64,000 nt of DNA from Hyphomicrobium_A sp965243865 (GCF_965243865.1 NZ_OZ251603.1:1736001-1800000); one strand, 5' to 3'. Shown: positions 1 through 9,636, counted from the first letter of the stretch. Translations and numbers: made by a program. The notes: generated from the sequence alone by a model not told the origin.

Positions 1-183
1 GCCCATAGGCCCAGTGCATTAGCGAACGTAAATCTAGTCGGAGTGATGGCTGGCGGTACCTTGCAGGCATTTGGACCAAAGGCCGAAATCTTGCGCAAGA
101 CAGTTGCGCCGGGGAAAGGAGGTTCAGGCCCGGCTCTACAAGCGATGTCCTCCAAGCCATGCCATGCAGGGACGAACGCGTGA
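1..183 (+). CDS. Type I secretion ABC transporter ATPase/permease, C-terminal end (partial)
   Basis: Frame 1 is open from the window edge to a TGA at 181-183. It reads as the end of a type I secretion ABC exporter (PrtD/AprD type). The AHRPSAL stretch matches the switch-histidine loop after the ATPase Walker B region, and the later VMAGGTLQAFGPKAEIL stretch is the usual tail of these ATPases. The stop lies 2 nt before the start chosen for the HlyD-type adaptor, so the two form the usual exporter/adaptor operon of the inner membrane. The N-terminal membrane domain and the rest of the nucleotide-binding domain lie outside the window. The secreted substrate is not visible. Confidence 0.85.
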   Translation, partial: AHRPSALANVNLVGVMAGGTLQAFGPKAEILRKTVAPGKGGSGPALQAMSSKPCHAGTNA

Positions 184-185
184 AG

Positions 186-1496
186 ATGGTCGAGACGTCA
201 GAAAATTCCGCGCTTCCTTCGATGAGACGACACGTGATCTTAGGATTTTTGGTATGCGTTCTCCTCGTTGTGGGATTTGGCGGCTGGGCCACCACCGCTG
301 AACTTGCCGGCGCGGTCATAGCGCCAGGCTCTGTCGTCGTAGACACCAACCTTAAAAAGGTTCAGCACCCCACGGGGGGCGTCGTATCCGAGTTGAACGT
401 TCGCAACGGCGATCAGGTGCGCGCCGGTGATGTCCTTGCCCGCCTTGACGACACCGTGACGCGCTCAAACCTCGCCATGGTCACCAAAAGCATTGACGAA
501 CTGGAGGGTCGGCGTGCCCGACTTGAAGCCGAGCGTGACGGCAATACCACTGTAGTTTTTCCTGAGCCGCTGAAGGCCAGGGAGCGGGAAGAAGACGTTC
601 AAAAGATTCTTCTTGGCGAGCGTCGTCTCTTTGATGCCAGAAGCGTCGCGCGGAGAGGACAGAAATCGCAATTGACAGAACGCGTCAACCAACTGCTGGA
701 GGAAATCGAAGGGCTCCAAGCGCAAAGGGGTTCTAAGGAAGATCAGATCCGTCTCATCCGCAAGGAGCTCGAAGGAGTATCTTCGCTCTACGCGCGCAAT
801 CTTGTCCCGCTGACCCGCTTAGTCGCGTTGCAAAGAGAAGAAGCGCGACTGGAAGGAGAGAGAGGCCAGATCGTCGCCTCCTCCGCGCAGGCGAGGGGAA
901 AGATAGCCGAGACGAAATTGCAGATCATTCAACTCGACCAGGATCTGCGCTCCGAGGTGCTGAAGGAGCTCCGGGAGATCGAGGCCAAAATTGGCGAACT
1001 GGTGGAGCGCAAAGTCTCCGCCGAGGACCAGCTCAAACGCATCGATATCCGCGCTCCGCAAACGGGCATAGTTCATGAGCTGGCAGTGCATACGGTGGGC
1101 GGTGTAGTCGGCCCTTCAGAGGTGGTGATGCTGATCGTGCCGATAGGAGACACGTTGGAGATCGAGGCGAACATCGCACCGCAAGACATTGACCACGCGG
1201 CAGTCGGACAAGAAGCGACGGTTCGCTTGTCCGCATTCAATCAGCGCACGACACCTGAGCTTTTCGGCCACGTGAGCCGGATTTCTGCCGATCTGACAAA
1301 GGATTCAGCGTCAGGCTTGTCCTACTATACGACGCGTGTCAGGCTGTCCGATGCGGAGCTCGCGCGGCTCAATGGACTGAAGCTAGTTCCCGGTATGCCG
1401 GTCGAAGTCCACATTCGAACGCCGGAGCGAACGGCGATGTCGTATTTTTTAAAGCCGCTATCAGATCAGATAGCGCGCGCTTTTAAGGAAGATTGA
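186..1496 (+). CDS. HlyD/PrtE-family type I secretion periplasmic adaptor
   Basis: Membrane fusion protein that links the inner-membrane ABC exporter to an outer-membrane channel. From the ATG at 186 it has about 436 residues: a short cytoplasmic N-terminus, one membrane segment (about residues 16-38), a lipoyl/barrel start (AGAVIAPGSVVVD...KVQHPTGGVV), a long coiled coil (about 90-280), the second lipoyl half (RAPQTGIVHELAVHTVGGVV) and a C-terminal beta-barrel (GMPVEVHI). Length is normal for the PrtE/AprE group. An in-frame ATG at 159 would overlap the upstream gene by 25 nt. I prefer 186 because it follows that stop by 2 nt, but neither start has a strong ribosome site. Confidence 0.9.
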   Translation: MVETSENSALPSMRRHVILGFLVCVLLVVGFGGWATTAELAGAVIAPGSVVVDTNLKKVQHPTGGVVSELNVRNGDQVRAGDVLARLDDTVTRSNLAMVTKSIDELEGRRARLEAERDGNTTVVFPEPLKAREREEDVQKILLGERRLFDARSVARRGQKSQLTERVNQLLEEIEGLQAQRGSKEDQIRLIRKELEGVSSLYARNLVPLTRLVALQREEARLEGERGQIVASSAQARGKIAETKLQIIQLDQDLRSEVLKELREIEAKIGELVERKVSAEDQLKRIDIRAPQTGIVHELAVHTVGGVVGPSEVVMLIVPIGDTLEIEANIAPQDIDHAAVGQEATVRLSAFNQRTTPELFGHVSRISADLTKDSASGLSYYTTRVRLSDAELARLNGLKLVPGMPVEVHIRTPERTAMSYFLKPLSDQIARAFKED

Positions 1497-1814
1497 CCCC
1501 CTTTTTGATGTCTCCCTTGTTGACCATCCCGATGCCAAATGAGAGATCGCAGCGTTTGGCGCTGTAGGATTGCACGTCAGCTATTGTGAAGGCTTTCCGA
1601 CGACGGCCCACGTGCACCTGGCCGCGTCCCAGAGGGCCGTCCTCCGAAACCCTTCACAAATGCGGACTAGCCCGAGAGTACTGGGCCGCCTTTTGCAGGT
1701 TGCAGATGGGCTGGTGCACCGTGCTCACTTGCTCTGTTAAGCAACTACGCCTTGCGCATGGCGCAGGTGATCATTTGAGCAGTTGCTCATGAGCCTAACT
1801 GCCCGGTGAGGCAG
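1497..1814. other. Intergenic region, no gene recognised
   Basis: No convincing coding frame. The one structure I see is a perfect 9-bp inverted repeat, TTGTGAAGG at 1584-1592 and CCTTCACAA at 1651-1659, with 58 nt between the arms. It may be chance. The region lies where the secretion operon gives way to mobile-element genes. Confidence 0.4.
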
Positions 1815-2024
1815 TCATCGACCTCTCTTGCCAGCGGCGTCGAGCGCGATCCTGACGAGCCGCCTGATGGCTTCTGCTCTGGTCGGAAGATCCTCTTGAG
1901 CGCGGCGCCAATCGTCGATCCCGGACAGCTCCTCGTCGTGCCAGCGCGCACCCACCTGGGTGCCGACACCCGTTGAGACAGGGCGTCCTCGTTGTTTATT
2001 GGTACCACGATTTGACTTTGTCAT
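1815..2024 (-). CDS. Small ribbon-helix-helix DNA-binding protein
   Basis: Encodes 69 residues. The order RGRPVSTGVGTQVGARW, then EELSGIDDW, then PTRAEAIRRLVRIAL is the layout of short CopG/RHH repressors: a basic N-terminal strand that reads DNA, then two helices that form the dimer. Such proteins repress their own promoter or act as antitoxins. No toxin frame is visible beside it, so a free-standing regulator of the mobile region is more likely. The ATG at 2024 lies inside a pair of direct repeats, which fits autoregulation. The assignment rests on pattern only. Confidence 0.6.
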   Translation of the reverse strand: MTKSNRGTNKQRGRPVSTGVGTQVGARWHDEELSGIDDWRRAQEDLPTRAEAIRRLVRIALDAAGKRGR

Positions 2025-2038
2025 GGTATCCTGGTATC
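2000..2038. promoter_or_regulatory. Candidate operator repeats at the RHH gene start
   Basis: TGGTACCA (2000-2007, a perfect palindrome) is followed by two direct copies of TGGTATC at 2024-2030 and 2032-2038, 8 bp apart start to start. RHH dimers often bind short repeats spaced about one helical turn or less apart over their own promoter. The last two repeats cover the start codon of the small minus-strand RHH gene. The operator role is inferred. Confidence 0.35.
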
Positions 2039-2164
2039 ACCATAGTCGCGGAACGCAAGAGCTTGTTGTTGAAAGTGGTGCGAGACCTAGGGTTTTCGAT
2101 CCACTCGCTCGAAGCCAGCAAAAACAAGCTCTGAGCCTGGATAGAAACTTGGTGCGAAACTGAC

Positions 2165-2713
2165 ATGCAGAGAATCGGCTACGCGCGAGTATCCACAGCC
2201 TCGCAGAACCTGGACCGGCAGATCGCCGCGTTGAGAGCGGCCGGCTGCGTAGTGATCTTTCGAGAGAAGGCGAGCGGCAAGGCAACGAAGGGCCGCCCTC
2301 AGCTCGAGAAGGCGATCGATGCACTCGGCACTGGCGATTGCTTGGTGGTCGCCGAATGGGACCGGGCGACGCGATCGATGTTGGACGGGATTGCGATCAT
2401 TGAGCGCATTCACGCCCGTGGCTCGGTCGTACAAGTTTTGGACAAGCCGCACCTCGACCTCACGACGCCTTTGGGTCGGGGCCTCATTGCCCTCATTAGT
2501 GCCATGGCGGAAGACGAACGTCAGCGTATCGTCAAACGCTCCAAGGACGGCCTGGCTGCAGCAAAGGCCCGCGGCGCAAAATTCGGACGCAAGCCCAAAC
2601 TTACCCCGTACCAGCAGGCAGAGGCACTGCGACGCCTCGAAGCTGGCGAAAGCGCTAGGGCCATCGGCAAGTCCTACGGGACCCACCACGCGACGATCTC
2701 GCGCCTCCGGTAG
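2165..2713 (+). CDS. Serine recombinase (resolvase/invertase family)
   Basis: Site-specific recombinase of 182 residues, the usual size for Tn3-type resolvases and DNA invertases. The N-terminal catalytic domain has the GYARVSTASQNLDRQ motif with the nucleophile at Ser10. It also has the later arginine-containing EWDRATRSM segment and the AEDERQRIVKRSKDGLAAAKARGAKFGR hinge helix. A C-terminal helix-turn-helix (about 140-182, ending HHATISRLR) binds the res/hix site. It probably resolves element co-integrates or inverts a segment. No paired recombination site was recognised nearby. The protein looks complete. Confidence 0.9.
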   Translation: MQRIGYARVSTASQNLDRQIAALRAAGCVVIFREKASGKATKGRPQLEKAIDALGTGDCLVVAEWDRATRSMLDGIAIIERIHARGSVVQVLDKPHLDLTTPLGRGLIALISAMAEDERQRIVKRSKDGLAAAKARGAKFGRKPKLTPYQQAEALRRLEAGESARAIGKSYGTHHATISRLR

Positions 2714-2816
2714 CCCTATCATTCATCCATGGGGGAGTCCCCCCTCAAATCAATCGCCCGTTCGCTGCCGTTAGGCGCTCCGGCGGGTCCGATCCACCCC
2801 ACACAAAGGTGTAGTC

Positions 2817-3422
2817 ATGCGTACCAAGCCAGACCCCACCCACCCCTTGCGCAACACCCGCCATGAGGCCTTCGTTCAGGCCCTGCTCAGGGGGGAGACT
2901 CAAGACGCCGCGTATGCCTCCGCAGGGTATACCCCAAGCCGACACAGTGCCGCCCGTTTGGCAACAAATGACAACATCCGCGCGCGTCTAGCCTACCTAC
3001 GGTCCAAGGTTGCATCCATCGTCGTCGAGAAGACGGGCGTCACGATCGCCGATGTCGTAGCAGAGCTCGCAAAGCTCGGCTTCTCGAACATGAGAGACTA
3101 CGTCTCGATTTCGCATGGTGGGCAGGTGCAGGTCGACGTGGCGCAGGCGCCCGATCGCAAATGGGCCGCCATTCAGGAGTTCACGAGCGAGACCTACACA
3201 GAAGGCAAGGGCGAGGATGCCCGGATCGTGACCCGCACCCGAATCAAGCTCCACTCCAAGGAGAGCGCTCTGGTCAGCATCGGCAAGCACCTTGGTATGT
3301 TCGACAAGGAGAAGGACCCAGGCGCAGCGGATGCGGCTTTGCAGCCCAAGGCCCCATCGCACGAGCGCCTTGAGGAGATGCGCCGGCGGTATGCGCCCAA
3401 GTCCAAGCCGGAAATCCACTAG
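2817..3422 (+). CDS. Phage terminase small subunit-like protein (Terminase_2)
   Basis: 201 residues. The N-terminal region RHEAFVQALLRGETQDAAYASAGY, then ARLATNDNIRARL, matches the helix-turn-helix start of Terminase_2 small subunits, which recognise the packaging site in phage DNA. The C-terminal part (LHSKESALVSIGKHLGMF) is also typical of the family. No large terminase, portal or capsid gene is in the window, so this is an orphan: a prophage remnant, or a DNA-binding protein kept by the element. The start has an AAGGTG site upstream. Confidence 0.75.
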   Translation: MRTKPDPTHPLRNTRHEAFVQALLRGETQDAAYASAGYTPSRHSAARLATNDNIRARLAYLRSKVASIVVEKTGVTIADVVAELAKLGFSNMRDYVSISHGGQVQVDVAQAPDRKWAAIQEFTSETYTEGKGEDARIVTRTRIKLHSKESALVSIGKHLGMFDKEKDPGAADAALQPKAPSHERLEEMRRRYAPKSKPEIH

Positions 3423-3797
3423 ATCGAGAACGGATTGAGATGGCCGATGACCCTAACGTCGCTAGGCGCTTCGGCGGCTGACAACCCATTGCGACGGCTG
3501 TTTCGCCGAGATTCCTGACATCTAAAAACTCCTGTGTAAAGTTCGCAGCAGTACTAACCGTGCGGCTGCACCGCCCCCGAAAGCGGACATCGGCTATCTT
3601 TGCGACTTACCTCCTCGCGTCGTTCGCCATGAGAGGTTTTAGATATTGCGGCCTCAGGCCCATTAGGAGATCAAGGAGGACCGACAGCCCGTCCTGACCG
3701 TTGCTGCGCGGGACGTCGTTGAGCTGCTGCGTCGGAATGGTCGAGGAAGCGTGGACATGGTCCGAAGATGGCTCAGTGAAGAGTTTTCTCCAGACGA
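3423..3797. other. Intergenic region, no gene recognised
   Basis: Separates the convergent terminase-like gene and the last gene of the defence operon. I see no convincing coding frame, RNA gene or strong terminator. Confidence 0.4.
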
Positions 3798-5888
3798 TCA
3801 GGTCTGATCGGAGACATCTTCTGCTATGCTCAGTCCAGCATTGACCAGCCCCGCGCGCTGCGCGGCTAGCACGGCTTCGAGCGCGGGTTTCGCCTGCTTG
3901 GGGGACGGCTTGCGTTCCCATCCCCCTGCCGCGTAGCCCGCGAGAGTCCTGCAAATTCCAGCGACGGTCCAATGGATGAGGCCGGTCTTCTGGCCACGTT
4001 CAGCAACTTCCATCCACACGGAGCTGGGGATTTCCATGCAGCGGGCAATCCGATCATAATCTGCGACGGAATGCGCGCCGCGGTTGGGCAGCATGACCGC
4101 GTCACCGGCCTTGGCAGTCAATGCCTGGAACGACAGCTCCGGGGGTAGGGGTTCAGTGAACTGCGGGAGCTGCGTTTGAAGATCCTTCCAGCAGTCCGCC
4201 TTCTTGAACCATTCACTTGGGTTCTTGTTGCCTGCGGAGGCGCGCATGAGAGCATCAAACTTCGGCGCCCAATCACCGATCAACTGTTCCAGTTCAAGGC
4301 TCACGGACTGCTTCGACCATATGCGGTCAAAGTCGAGACGCCCGCCACTGCGATGCGAAAGACCCGCAACGACGTAGGCCGTTATCTGTGCGCCATAGGC
4401 AGGGAATTTCATGCTGCGGATCTTCTTCTCGGCGGCCCGGTACAGCACGGCAATGGCAACGAGACGCTTGAACCAGGATTGGTCAGGGGGTGGCGGCGGC
4501 TCATCCTTGAGACGTTGCATGAAGTTCTGAAAATTCTTCTGGCCCCCGAGGCAGACCTTGTCTGGCAGCCCGGACCAGGCACCGAGATAGCGCGCGACGT
4601 CGAGCTTGCTGAGGCGACGTTGCTTGGGCGTCTGCTGACGGAACGATTTCTGATCCGTCTTGCGAAGCGCGGCCTTCTGTTCTGCCGCGACGTAGGACCC
4701 CCGCGCGCGTTCATAGAACCAGCGCCCCTTGCCGTCCTCGAGCCACGTCGTATTCGCTAGAGTTTCGATCTGCTGATGGAACGGATCGTTTGCGGAGAAG
4801 TCCGCAAGCTGGACTGTGTTCTGCCGATTCGCCGCGCGGGAGATCGAGGAGACCATTTCGCTAAGGTCGGCGCCTCCGACCTTGATGATCTTCACAGGAA
4901 CTGAAACCTGGTCGAGTTTCAGACCGTCCTTGCGCCTCGCGCGATGGAGGGACGCCGTGGTCTGCCCGCCGTTGACAATCTGCAGGCCTTTCAGCGAGCG
5001 GATTTCCAGTCCGCCGGCATCGTTCGCAACGACGTCGAGATCGTCCACGGTTGCGACGATGCCGTTGTTGAACGCAAGGAACATCGTAGGCTGGTCGGCG
5101 ATCGTGCGTCTGAGCTCGGCATTGACGCTCTTGCGACCTTGAAGCCCCAGAAACGCGCGAACGTTGAGCTCAAGCAGGCGTACGCCATAGCGGTCGTAGA
5201 CCTGCGAGAGAACATCGCCGGGAAGCACCGCCAGATAGGCGTCATATTCGCCGTTCTGGGTTGGCACGTGCAAACACGGGAGTGGCCGGCCGGACATCGA
5301 AACGAGGTCGACTGTGATGTCGGCACGTGTTTCACCCTGGCCAAGCACCCGGAACAGCCGGACGATATCGTAGGCTTCAAACTCCAGCGGCTTCCCACGC
5401 CATTCGGCCGGCGGGGTGAAACTGCCAACCACACCGTCGGTCAGCAGGATAATACGGATCGCAGACAGGTTGTCAGCCTCATTCTCGATGAGCCGCGCAA
5501 GATCGCTTGCATCGGTATTGGCCGGCTCCAGCTGCGCGGCGAGTCCATCAACACAAGCACTGGCGAAGCGCAAGGCACGCTCCAGAGCCTTGGTGACATC
5601 GGCTGCTGGAAGCTTGCTGGCCGGAAGGTCGCCTAAGTAGATGGTCGTGAAGAGATCCAGACGGGCGCGTTCTTCATCGTAGGCGTACCCATCAATGCGG
5701 TACGCAGCGTTCCGGACGCGTCCTTCCTGATAGAGAGGGAAGGTCGCATCGAGATGTCCGGCCTCCTCAAGACGCTCCAGGATCAAGCGGGTGAATACTT
5801 CCTGGGAGAACGGCGCATCGGATGAAAGGCTCTCCTCAACCTCGGCGACGATCTCCTGGTGGAACTCGTCGGTCGCGTCTTCAGTCAT
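3798..5888 (-). CDS. AIPR-family protein (abortive infection phage resistance)
   Basis: 696 residues, last gene of the six-gene minus-strand defence operon. The AIPR core is visible at about 250-500: AFNNGIVATVDDL, then LQIVNGGQTTASLHRAR, then ISRAANRQNTVQLADFSANDPFH. Founding members of the family (PF10592) were linked to abortive phage infection. The biochemical activity is not settled. The start codon overlaps the stop of the DUF4420 gene by 1 nt, so translation is probably coupled. The N-terminal 200 residues resemble the AIPR-associated N-terminal region. I infer an effector or accessory role within the complex encoded here. Confidence 0.85.
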   Translation of the reverse strand: MTEDATDEFHQEIVAEVEESLSSDAPFSQEVFTRLILERLEEAGHLDATFPLYQEGRVRNAAYRIDGYAYDEERARLDLFTTIYLGDLPASKLPAADVTKALERALRFASACVDGLAAQLEPANTDASDLARLIENEADNLSAIRIILLTDGVVGSFTPPAEWRGKPLEFEAYDIVRLFRVLGQGETRADITVDLVSMSGRPLPCLHVPTQNGEYDAYLAVLPGDVLSQVYDRYGVRLLELNVRAFLGLQGRKSVNAELRRTIADQPTMFLAFNNGIVATVDDLDVVANDAGGLEIRSLKGLQIVNGGQTTASLHRARRKDGLKLDQVSVPVKIIKVGGADLSEMVSSISRAANRQNTVQLADFSANDPFHQQIETLANTTWLEDGKGRWFYERARGSYVAAEQKAALRKTDQKSFRQQTPKQRRLSKLDVARYLGAWSGLPDKVCLGGQKNFQNFMQRLKDEPPPPPDQSWFKRLVAIAVLYRAAEKKIRSMKFPAYGAQITAYVVAGLSHRSGGRLDFDRIWSKQSVSLELEQLIGDWAPKFDALMRASAGNKNPSEWFKKADCWKDLQTQLPQFTEPLPPELSFQALTAKAGDAVMLPNRGAHSVADYDRIARCMEIPSSVWMEVAERGQKTGLIHWTVAGICRTLAGYAAGGWERKPSPKQAKPALEAVLAAQRAGLVNAGLSIAEDVSDQT

Positions 5889-6862
5889 TACCGAGCTCCT
5901 TGATGAAACGCGTCAAGGGTGGCGGTCGCATCCTCCGCGAAAGTGGAGATGCCACGAACTTCGAGCGTATAGGTTGCGTCTGTGATCGCGATTGGCAGTC
6001 CGCTGCGGACAAGCCGCGGGAACCCGTCTGCAACCACGTACCCGTCGATCGTCCTGATCTGTACGCGCGGTGCGTTTCGAGCCACGTCGTCTCCTGGCAG
6101 CAGCCCACGGCGCAGAAGCAGATTTTCGAAACTGCTGCGGCGCGCTTCATCCGGCAATGCCGCGCTCAGGTCGGCGATAATGTCGCGCAGCGATCGGCCA
6201 GCCGGACTTTCAATGAGCCTGACATGGAGAAGATCCAGCCGACGCACGCCTGAAGTGTCCAGCTGATCGAGCCTTGAGATCGTGATCGTGGAGGCAGGAC
6301 CCAGCCCGGTCTTCACTTCCAGGTCGTGCCCGTCGCGCTGGAAGTCATGAAGACCATCGAGGGGTGCCTGCCACGATGCAAGGCAGTCTGCATCCGCCTC
6401 GATCAGCCGCTCCAGGATCAGCAGTTCTCCGATAAGACCGACCGTCTCCGCTCGGGACAGCCCGTCCCGCCTGTCGCGCAGAAACTGGCGCCACGCATCA
6501 AGACGCGCGAGAAACTGAGTGAGGGCTGCGTTCTGATCCGGCTGGGACGCTGCCGCGACCACATCGGCGCAGATGGTCGTGAAGAGGTCACGTCTGGCGG
6601 CGTCTTCGAGTGAAAGGACAAGCAACGGACCCGAGTCATCGGGAACCGAATTCAGACGCATGCCGCCAAGCTCAAAAAGCGCGTCGGGTGGCAGCGCAGT
6701 GTAGAGCATCAGGCATGGTGCGTCATCCATCGCCCGTATGCCCGCACGGATCTCAAGCGGTGTCTCCGCCGAGATGACCCTGGACCTGTACTGGCGCGCG
6801 ATCGGTGGGGTGCGCGCAAGTTCATCCCAGGCAACCGTGAGGGCATCGAGCCAGCGCGTCAT
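5888..6862 (-). CDS. PD-(D/E)XK motif protein (DUF4420)
   Basis: 324 residues. The central part carries a restriction-fold signature: an acidic residue in IGELLILERL (about 165-175), then HDFQRDGHDLEVKT, where Asp and the ExK of LEVKT fit the PD-(D/E)XK active site. This agrees with the DUF4420 family (PF14390), a regular partner of Z1 and AIPR proteins. It is therefore the most likely DNA-cleaving subunit of the operon. It overlaps the upstream Z1 gene by 4 nt (ATGA) and the downstream AIPR gene by 1 nt. Cleavage itself is inferred from the motif. Confidence 0.85.
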   Translation of the reverse strand: MTRWLDALTVAWDELARTPPIARQYRSRVISAETPLEIRAGIRAMDDAPCLMLYTALPPDALFELGGMRLNSVPDDSGPLLVLSLEDAARRDLFTTICADVVAAASQPDQNAALTQFLARLDAWRQFLRDRRDGLSRAETVGLIGELLILERLIEADADCLASWQAPLDGLHDFQRDGHDLEVKTGLGPASTITISRLDQLDTSGVRRLDLLHVRLIESPAGRSLRDIIADLSAALPDEARRSSFENLLLRRGLLPGDDVARNAPRVQIRTIDGYVVADGFPRLVRSGLPIAITDATYTLEVRGISTFAEDATATLDAFHQGAR

Positions 6863-9636
6863 GCGAGCTCACGCTGCTTGACGCTGTTGATCAGGAACAC
6901 CCGCTTGTCGGCTTCATCGCTGTCGGGGAAGCTGACAACCACGCTGATGACAGGACGGTCCGTGGGGTCGACCTCGGCCAGATCAGGGTCGATCGGATAG
7001 ATGACCAGCAGGCCGTTCTGTGGCCGCGCCCCTCTCACCTTGCGAATATATTCACCGGATGGCACGTCCGTATCACGTTTGCTTCGTGACCTTCTCTCCG
7101 CGTTCGTGCGCGCAAGCGCCTGCGCGAACTCGGTCTCGCTCAGATCGATTGCTTGGTCGAGCGGGCTCAGTGTCGTGCCGATGATGAACCGGTCTTCCGG
7201 CAGTGGCTTGCCATTCCTCGGCTGCCTGGGATTGCGTTCCACGCAGCCGTATTTCCGGCCAGCAATCGTGACTTGCTTTTTCGATCCCGTCGCGAGGAAT
7301 ACGGTCCAGTCGGTCAGCTCGGGCGTCGGCATCGCTAGCTGGTCGGTGATGTACGTGGCCAGCTTGTCGCCATTGATCTGCTGGCTTTCGGACGGGAAGG
7401 CCAGCGTCCGTAGATATCCGGCGATATCCTGACCCTTGACCCCTTTCCACAGAGTTCCTTGAGCCTTCTTGCCCCCCGAACCTGGTCGCACCGGATTGTC
7501 CTGTCCGTCACCCAGGCCGAGGATGAAGTCATCAGTCACATCCGCATTGCGATCAATCGTGGGACGGTCGCGGAACATGACTGTCTGGATCTTGCCCTCA
7601 CCGGCATAGCTGCTCTGATGTACTTCGGCATGCCGCTGCTTGTTGAGCGCAGTGACTTCCAGAATGTCGTGAACGGCAACCTTCAGCCCGAACTGCTTGG
7701 GCGTCGCGTTCTGCATCGCCATCTCGAAGAACTGGGCGCGCAGTTCGCTCTGCGCAGTTGCGACGTAGCGGAACCAGTCTTCCATGTCGCTGGTCGTATA
7801 TAGCCGACAAAGATCGGCAAAACCGCGCCGATAGCCGAACCAGCGACCCATCTGCAGTAGGCTGTCATATTGCCGCGAAATGCGCAGGAAATAGCTGACT
7901 GACAGTCCCTCCAGCGTAAGTCCACGGGACAGCTTGTCGCCGCCGACCGCAATGACCGAATAACCGGTTTCCTTGTACGTATCGTAATCGATATCCGCCT
8001 TTGTCTTTCCATTGGCGGTGATGAGCTGGATCTTGTCGGAGCTGTCAGCCAGCTGGGCACGGACCTGATCCCAGGTCACGGGAAGCGTGTTGCGACCATA
8101 GATCGTCTTCGCGACATCCCTTGTAGTGGGAACATAGTCGTTTTCCCACACATCCTTCAGGCGCTGCAGCGTTTCCGCGTCGCCATTCGAGATCATGGCG
8201 CGCGTTTCATTCAGGTATCGTTCGACCTGACGATGCACTTCGGTGTGGACATCCACGAAGCGCGAGACATGCACGAGCATCGAATTGTGTTCGCGCCCCT
8301 GGCCACGCGCAACGCGCGCTGCACAGGTCAGGAGGAAAGCGTCGATTGCCCGTTCAAGGCTCGGTGGGATGACATCCCGGCCGTTGAAGCGCGGTTTGAG
8401 TGACTTGTCGTGCTTCTCGGGAATCCACCGTTCGCCAACCTGGTCGAGGGGCCGGACCAGCGGAAGGCCGGGATTGTCGCCGTCATTGGTTCCGAACACC
8501 GCGGCCGGACCGAAATAGTCGTCAGGCGGCGTCAGGGAGGCGATGAAGGTCGCGGGGAAAAGATCCGGGCCGTAGTCTTTCGCACCGCGCTCATCATGGA
8601 TGAAGATGTTGGCGAACGGCGTTGCCGTGTACCCGACATAGACGCGCCGGTCGAATTTCAAGAGAAGCCTGCGGATTTCGCCATTGACCTTCTTCGGGTC
8701 GTAGTCTTCGTCGAACGTCCCGTCTTCCAGCAGCGGCTGGTCGCCGGTATCGACGGAAGCCTGATCCGACTCGTCGTCGATGATGAGGACGGGGGCCGCC
8801 TTTGATTGGGCTGGCAGGCGTGCGACCCAGCTGTTCAGATTCTTAAGAACTGTCGCATTCTTCTTGACGATGAACAGGCACGGCTTGCTATCGGGTGAGA
8901 AATTCGTCTGCTCGGCAAGGCGCAGCGTGAAGTCTCCATTCAGATCCGCCATGGTGAGGCTGTCTGCGCTCAGGCTGCCATTGAAGGTGCCAACCCCGAT
9001 CTCCAGCCGCGGCTGATTGGGTAGACGGTTCCTGGGATTGGTGTCGTAGCCGAGGACGTCCTGATCGAAGCGCTTCTGGGTCTGAAGGCGCAGTATCTTA
9101 TGCATGCCCGCGAGAATGATGATGATGCGGTAGCCTGCATCGGCGGCACGATTTACGACGCCTGCGTAGCTCGCCGTCTTGCCGGATTGGACGTCACCGA
9201 CGACGAGACCGCGCCAGTCCCAGCTGCCTGGGCGTTGCGGGTCATCCATCAGTTCGAGAATTCTCGCGGTGCTGTCCTGCAGCTGTTGAACCGATTCAGT
9301 CGGCCATCCGCCGTCTTCCAGCTTTTCCAGGTAGCGCTGCATGAAGGGCCCGGGCTGGCGACGATCGCCGACATACCATGGAGCTGGCCGCGAGCCTTCC
9401 TTGTCCTGCAGGACAAGCGCGGGACCTTGCTCGGTGACAAACATGGTGAGCAGCAGCCGTGTCGCGGCTGCGATGTCTTCGGGGCCGACCTGCTTCTGGC
9501 TCAAAGCCGCGTAGGCGGGAGCCAGCAGCTGAAGGGCCTGCTCAATGATGGGCTGGGTGATCTCTTCACCGGCTTCCTTCCGCGACATCAGACTGCGCCT
9601 TGCAGTTAGTGAAAGATCGGCAGCAATGTCTGTCAT
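6859..9636 (-). CDS. Z1-domain ATPase/helicase-like protein
   Basis: 925 residues, the largest gene of the defence operon. Walker A is GDVQSGKT (about 150-157) and Walker B is LIIDDESDQAS. A superfamily-II-like motif III is GYTATPFANIF, and an arginine-finger motif is LLQMGRWFGYRRG. Together these mark the Z1 family (PF10593), helicase-like ATPases found with GHKL ATPases, PD-(D/E)XK proteins and AIPR. It probably translocates on or remodels DNA to activate the nuclease. It overlaps both neighbours by 4 nt. All motor motifs look intact. Confidence 0.9.
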   Translation of the reverse strand: MTDIAADLSLTARRSLMSRKEAGEEITQPIIEQALQLLAPAYAALSQKQVGPEDIAAATRLLLTMFVTEQGPALVLQDKEGSRPAPWYVGDRRQPGPFMQRYLEKLEDGGWPTESVQQLQDSTARILELMDDPQRPGSWDWRGLVVGDVQSGKTASYAGVVNRAADAGYRIIIILAGMHKILRLQTQKRFDQDVLGYDTNPRNRLPNQPRLEIGVGTFNGSLSADSLTMADLNGDFTLRLAEQTNFSPDSKPCLFIVKKNATVLKNLNSWVARLPAQSKAAPVLIIDDESDQASVDTGDQPLLEDGTFDEDYDPKKVNGEIRRLLLKFDRRVYVGYTATPFANIFIHDERGAKDYGPDLFPATFIASLTPPDDYFGPAAVFGTNDGDNPGLPLVRPLDQVGERWIPEKHDKSLKPRFNGRDVIPPSLERAIDAFLLTCAARVARGQGREHNSMLVHVSRFVDVHTEVHRQVERYLNETRAMISNGDAETLQRLKDVWENDYVPTTRDVAKTIYGRNTLPVTWDQVRAQLADSSDKIQLITANGKTKADIDYDTYKETGYSVIAVGGDKLSRGLTLEGLSVSYFLRISRQYDSLLQMGRWFGYRRGFADLCRLYTTSDMEDWFRYVATAQSELRAQFFEMAMQNATPKQFGLKVAVHDILEVTALNKQRHAEVHQSSYAGEGKIQTVMFRDRPTIDRNADVTDDFILGLGDGQDNPVRPGSGGKKAQGTLWKGVKGQDIAGYLRTLAFPSESQQINGDKLATYITDQLAMPTPELTDWTVFLATGSKKQVTIAGRKYGCVERNPRQPRNGKPLPEDRFIIGTTLSPLDQAIDLSETEFAQALARTNAERRSRSKRDTDVPSGEYIRKVRGARPQNGLLVIYPIDPDLAEVDPTDRPVISVVVSFPDSDEADKRVFLINSVKQRELA

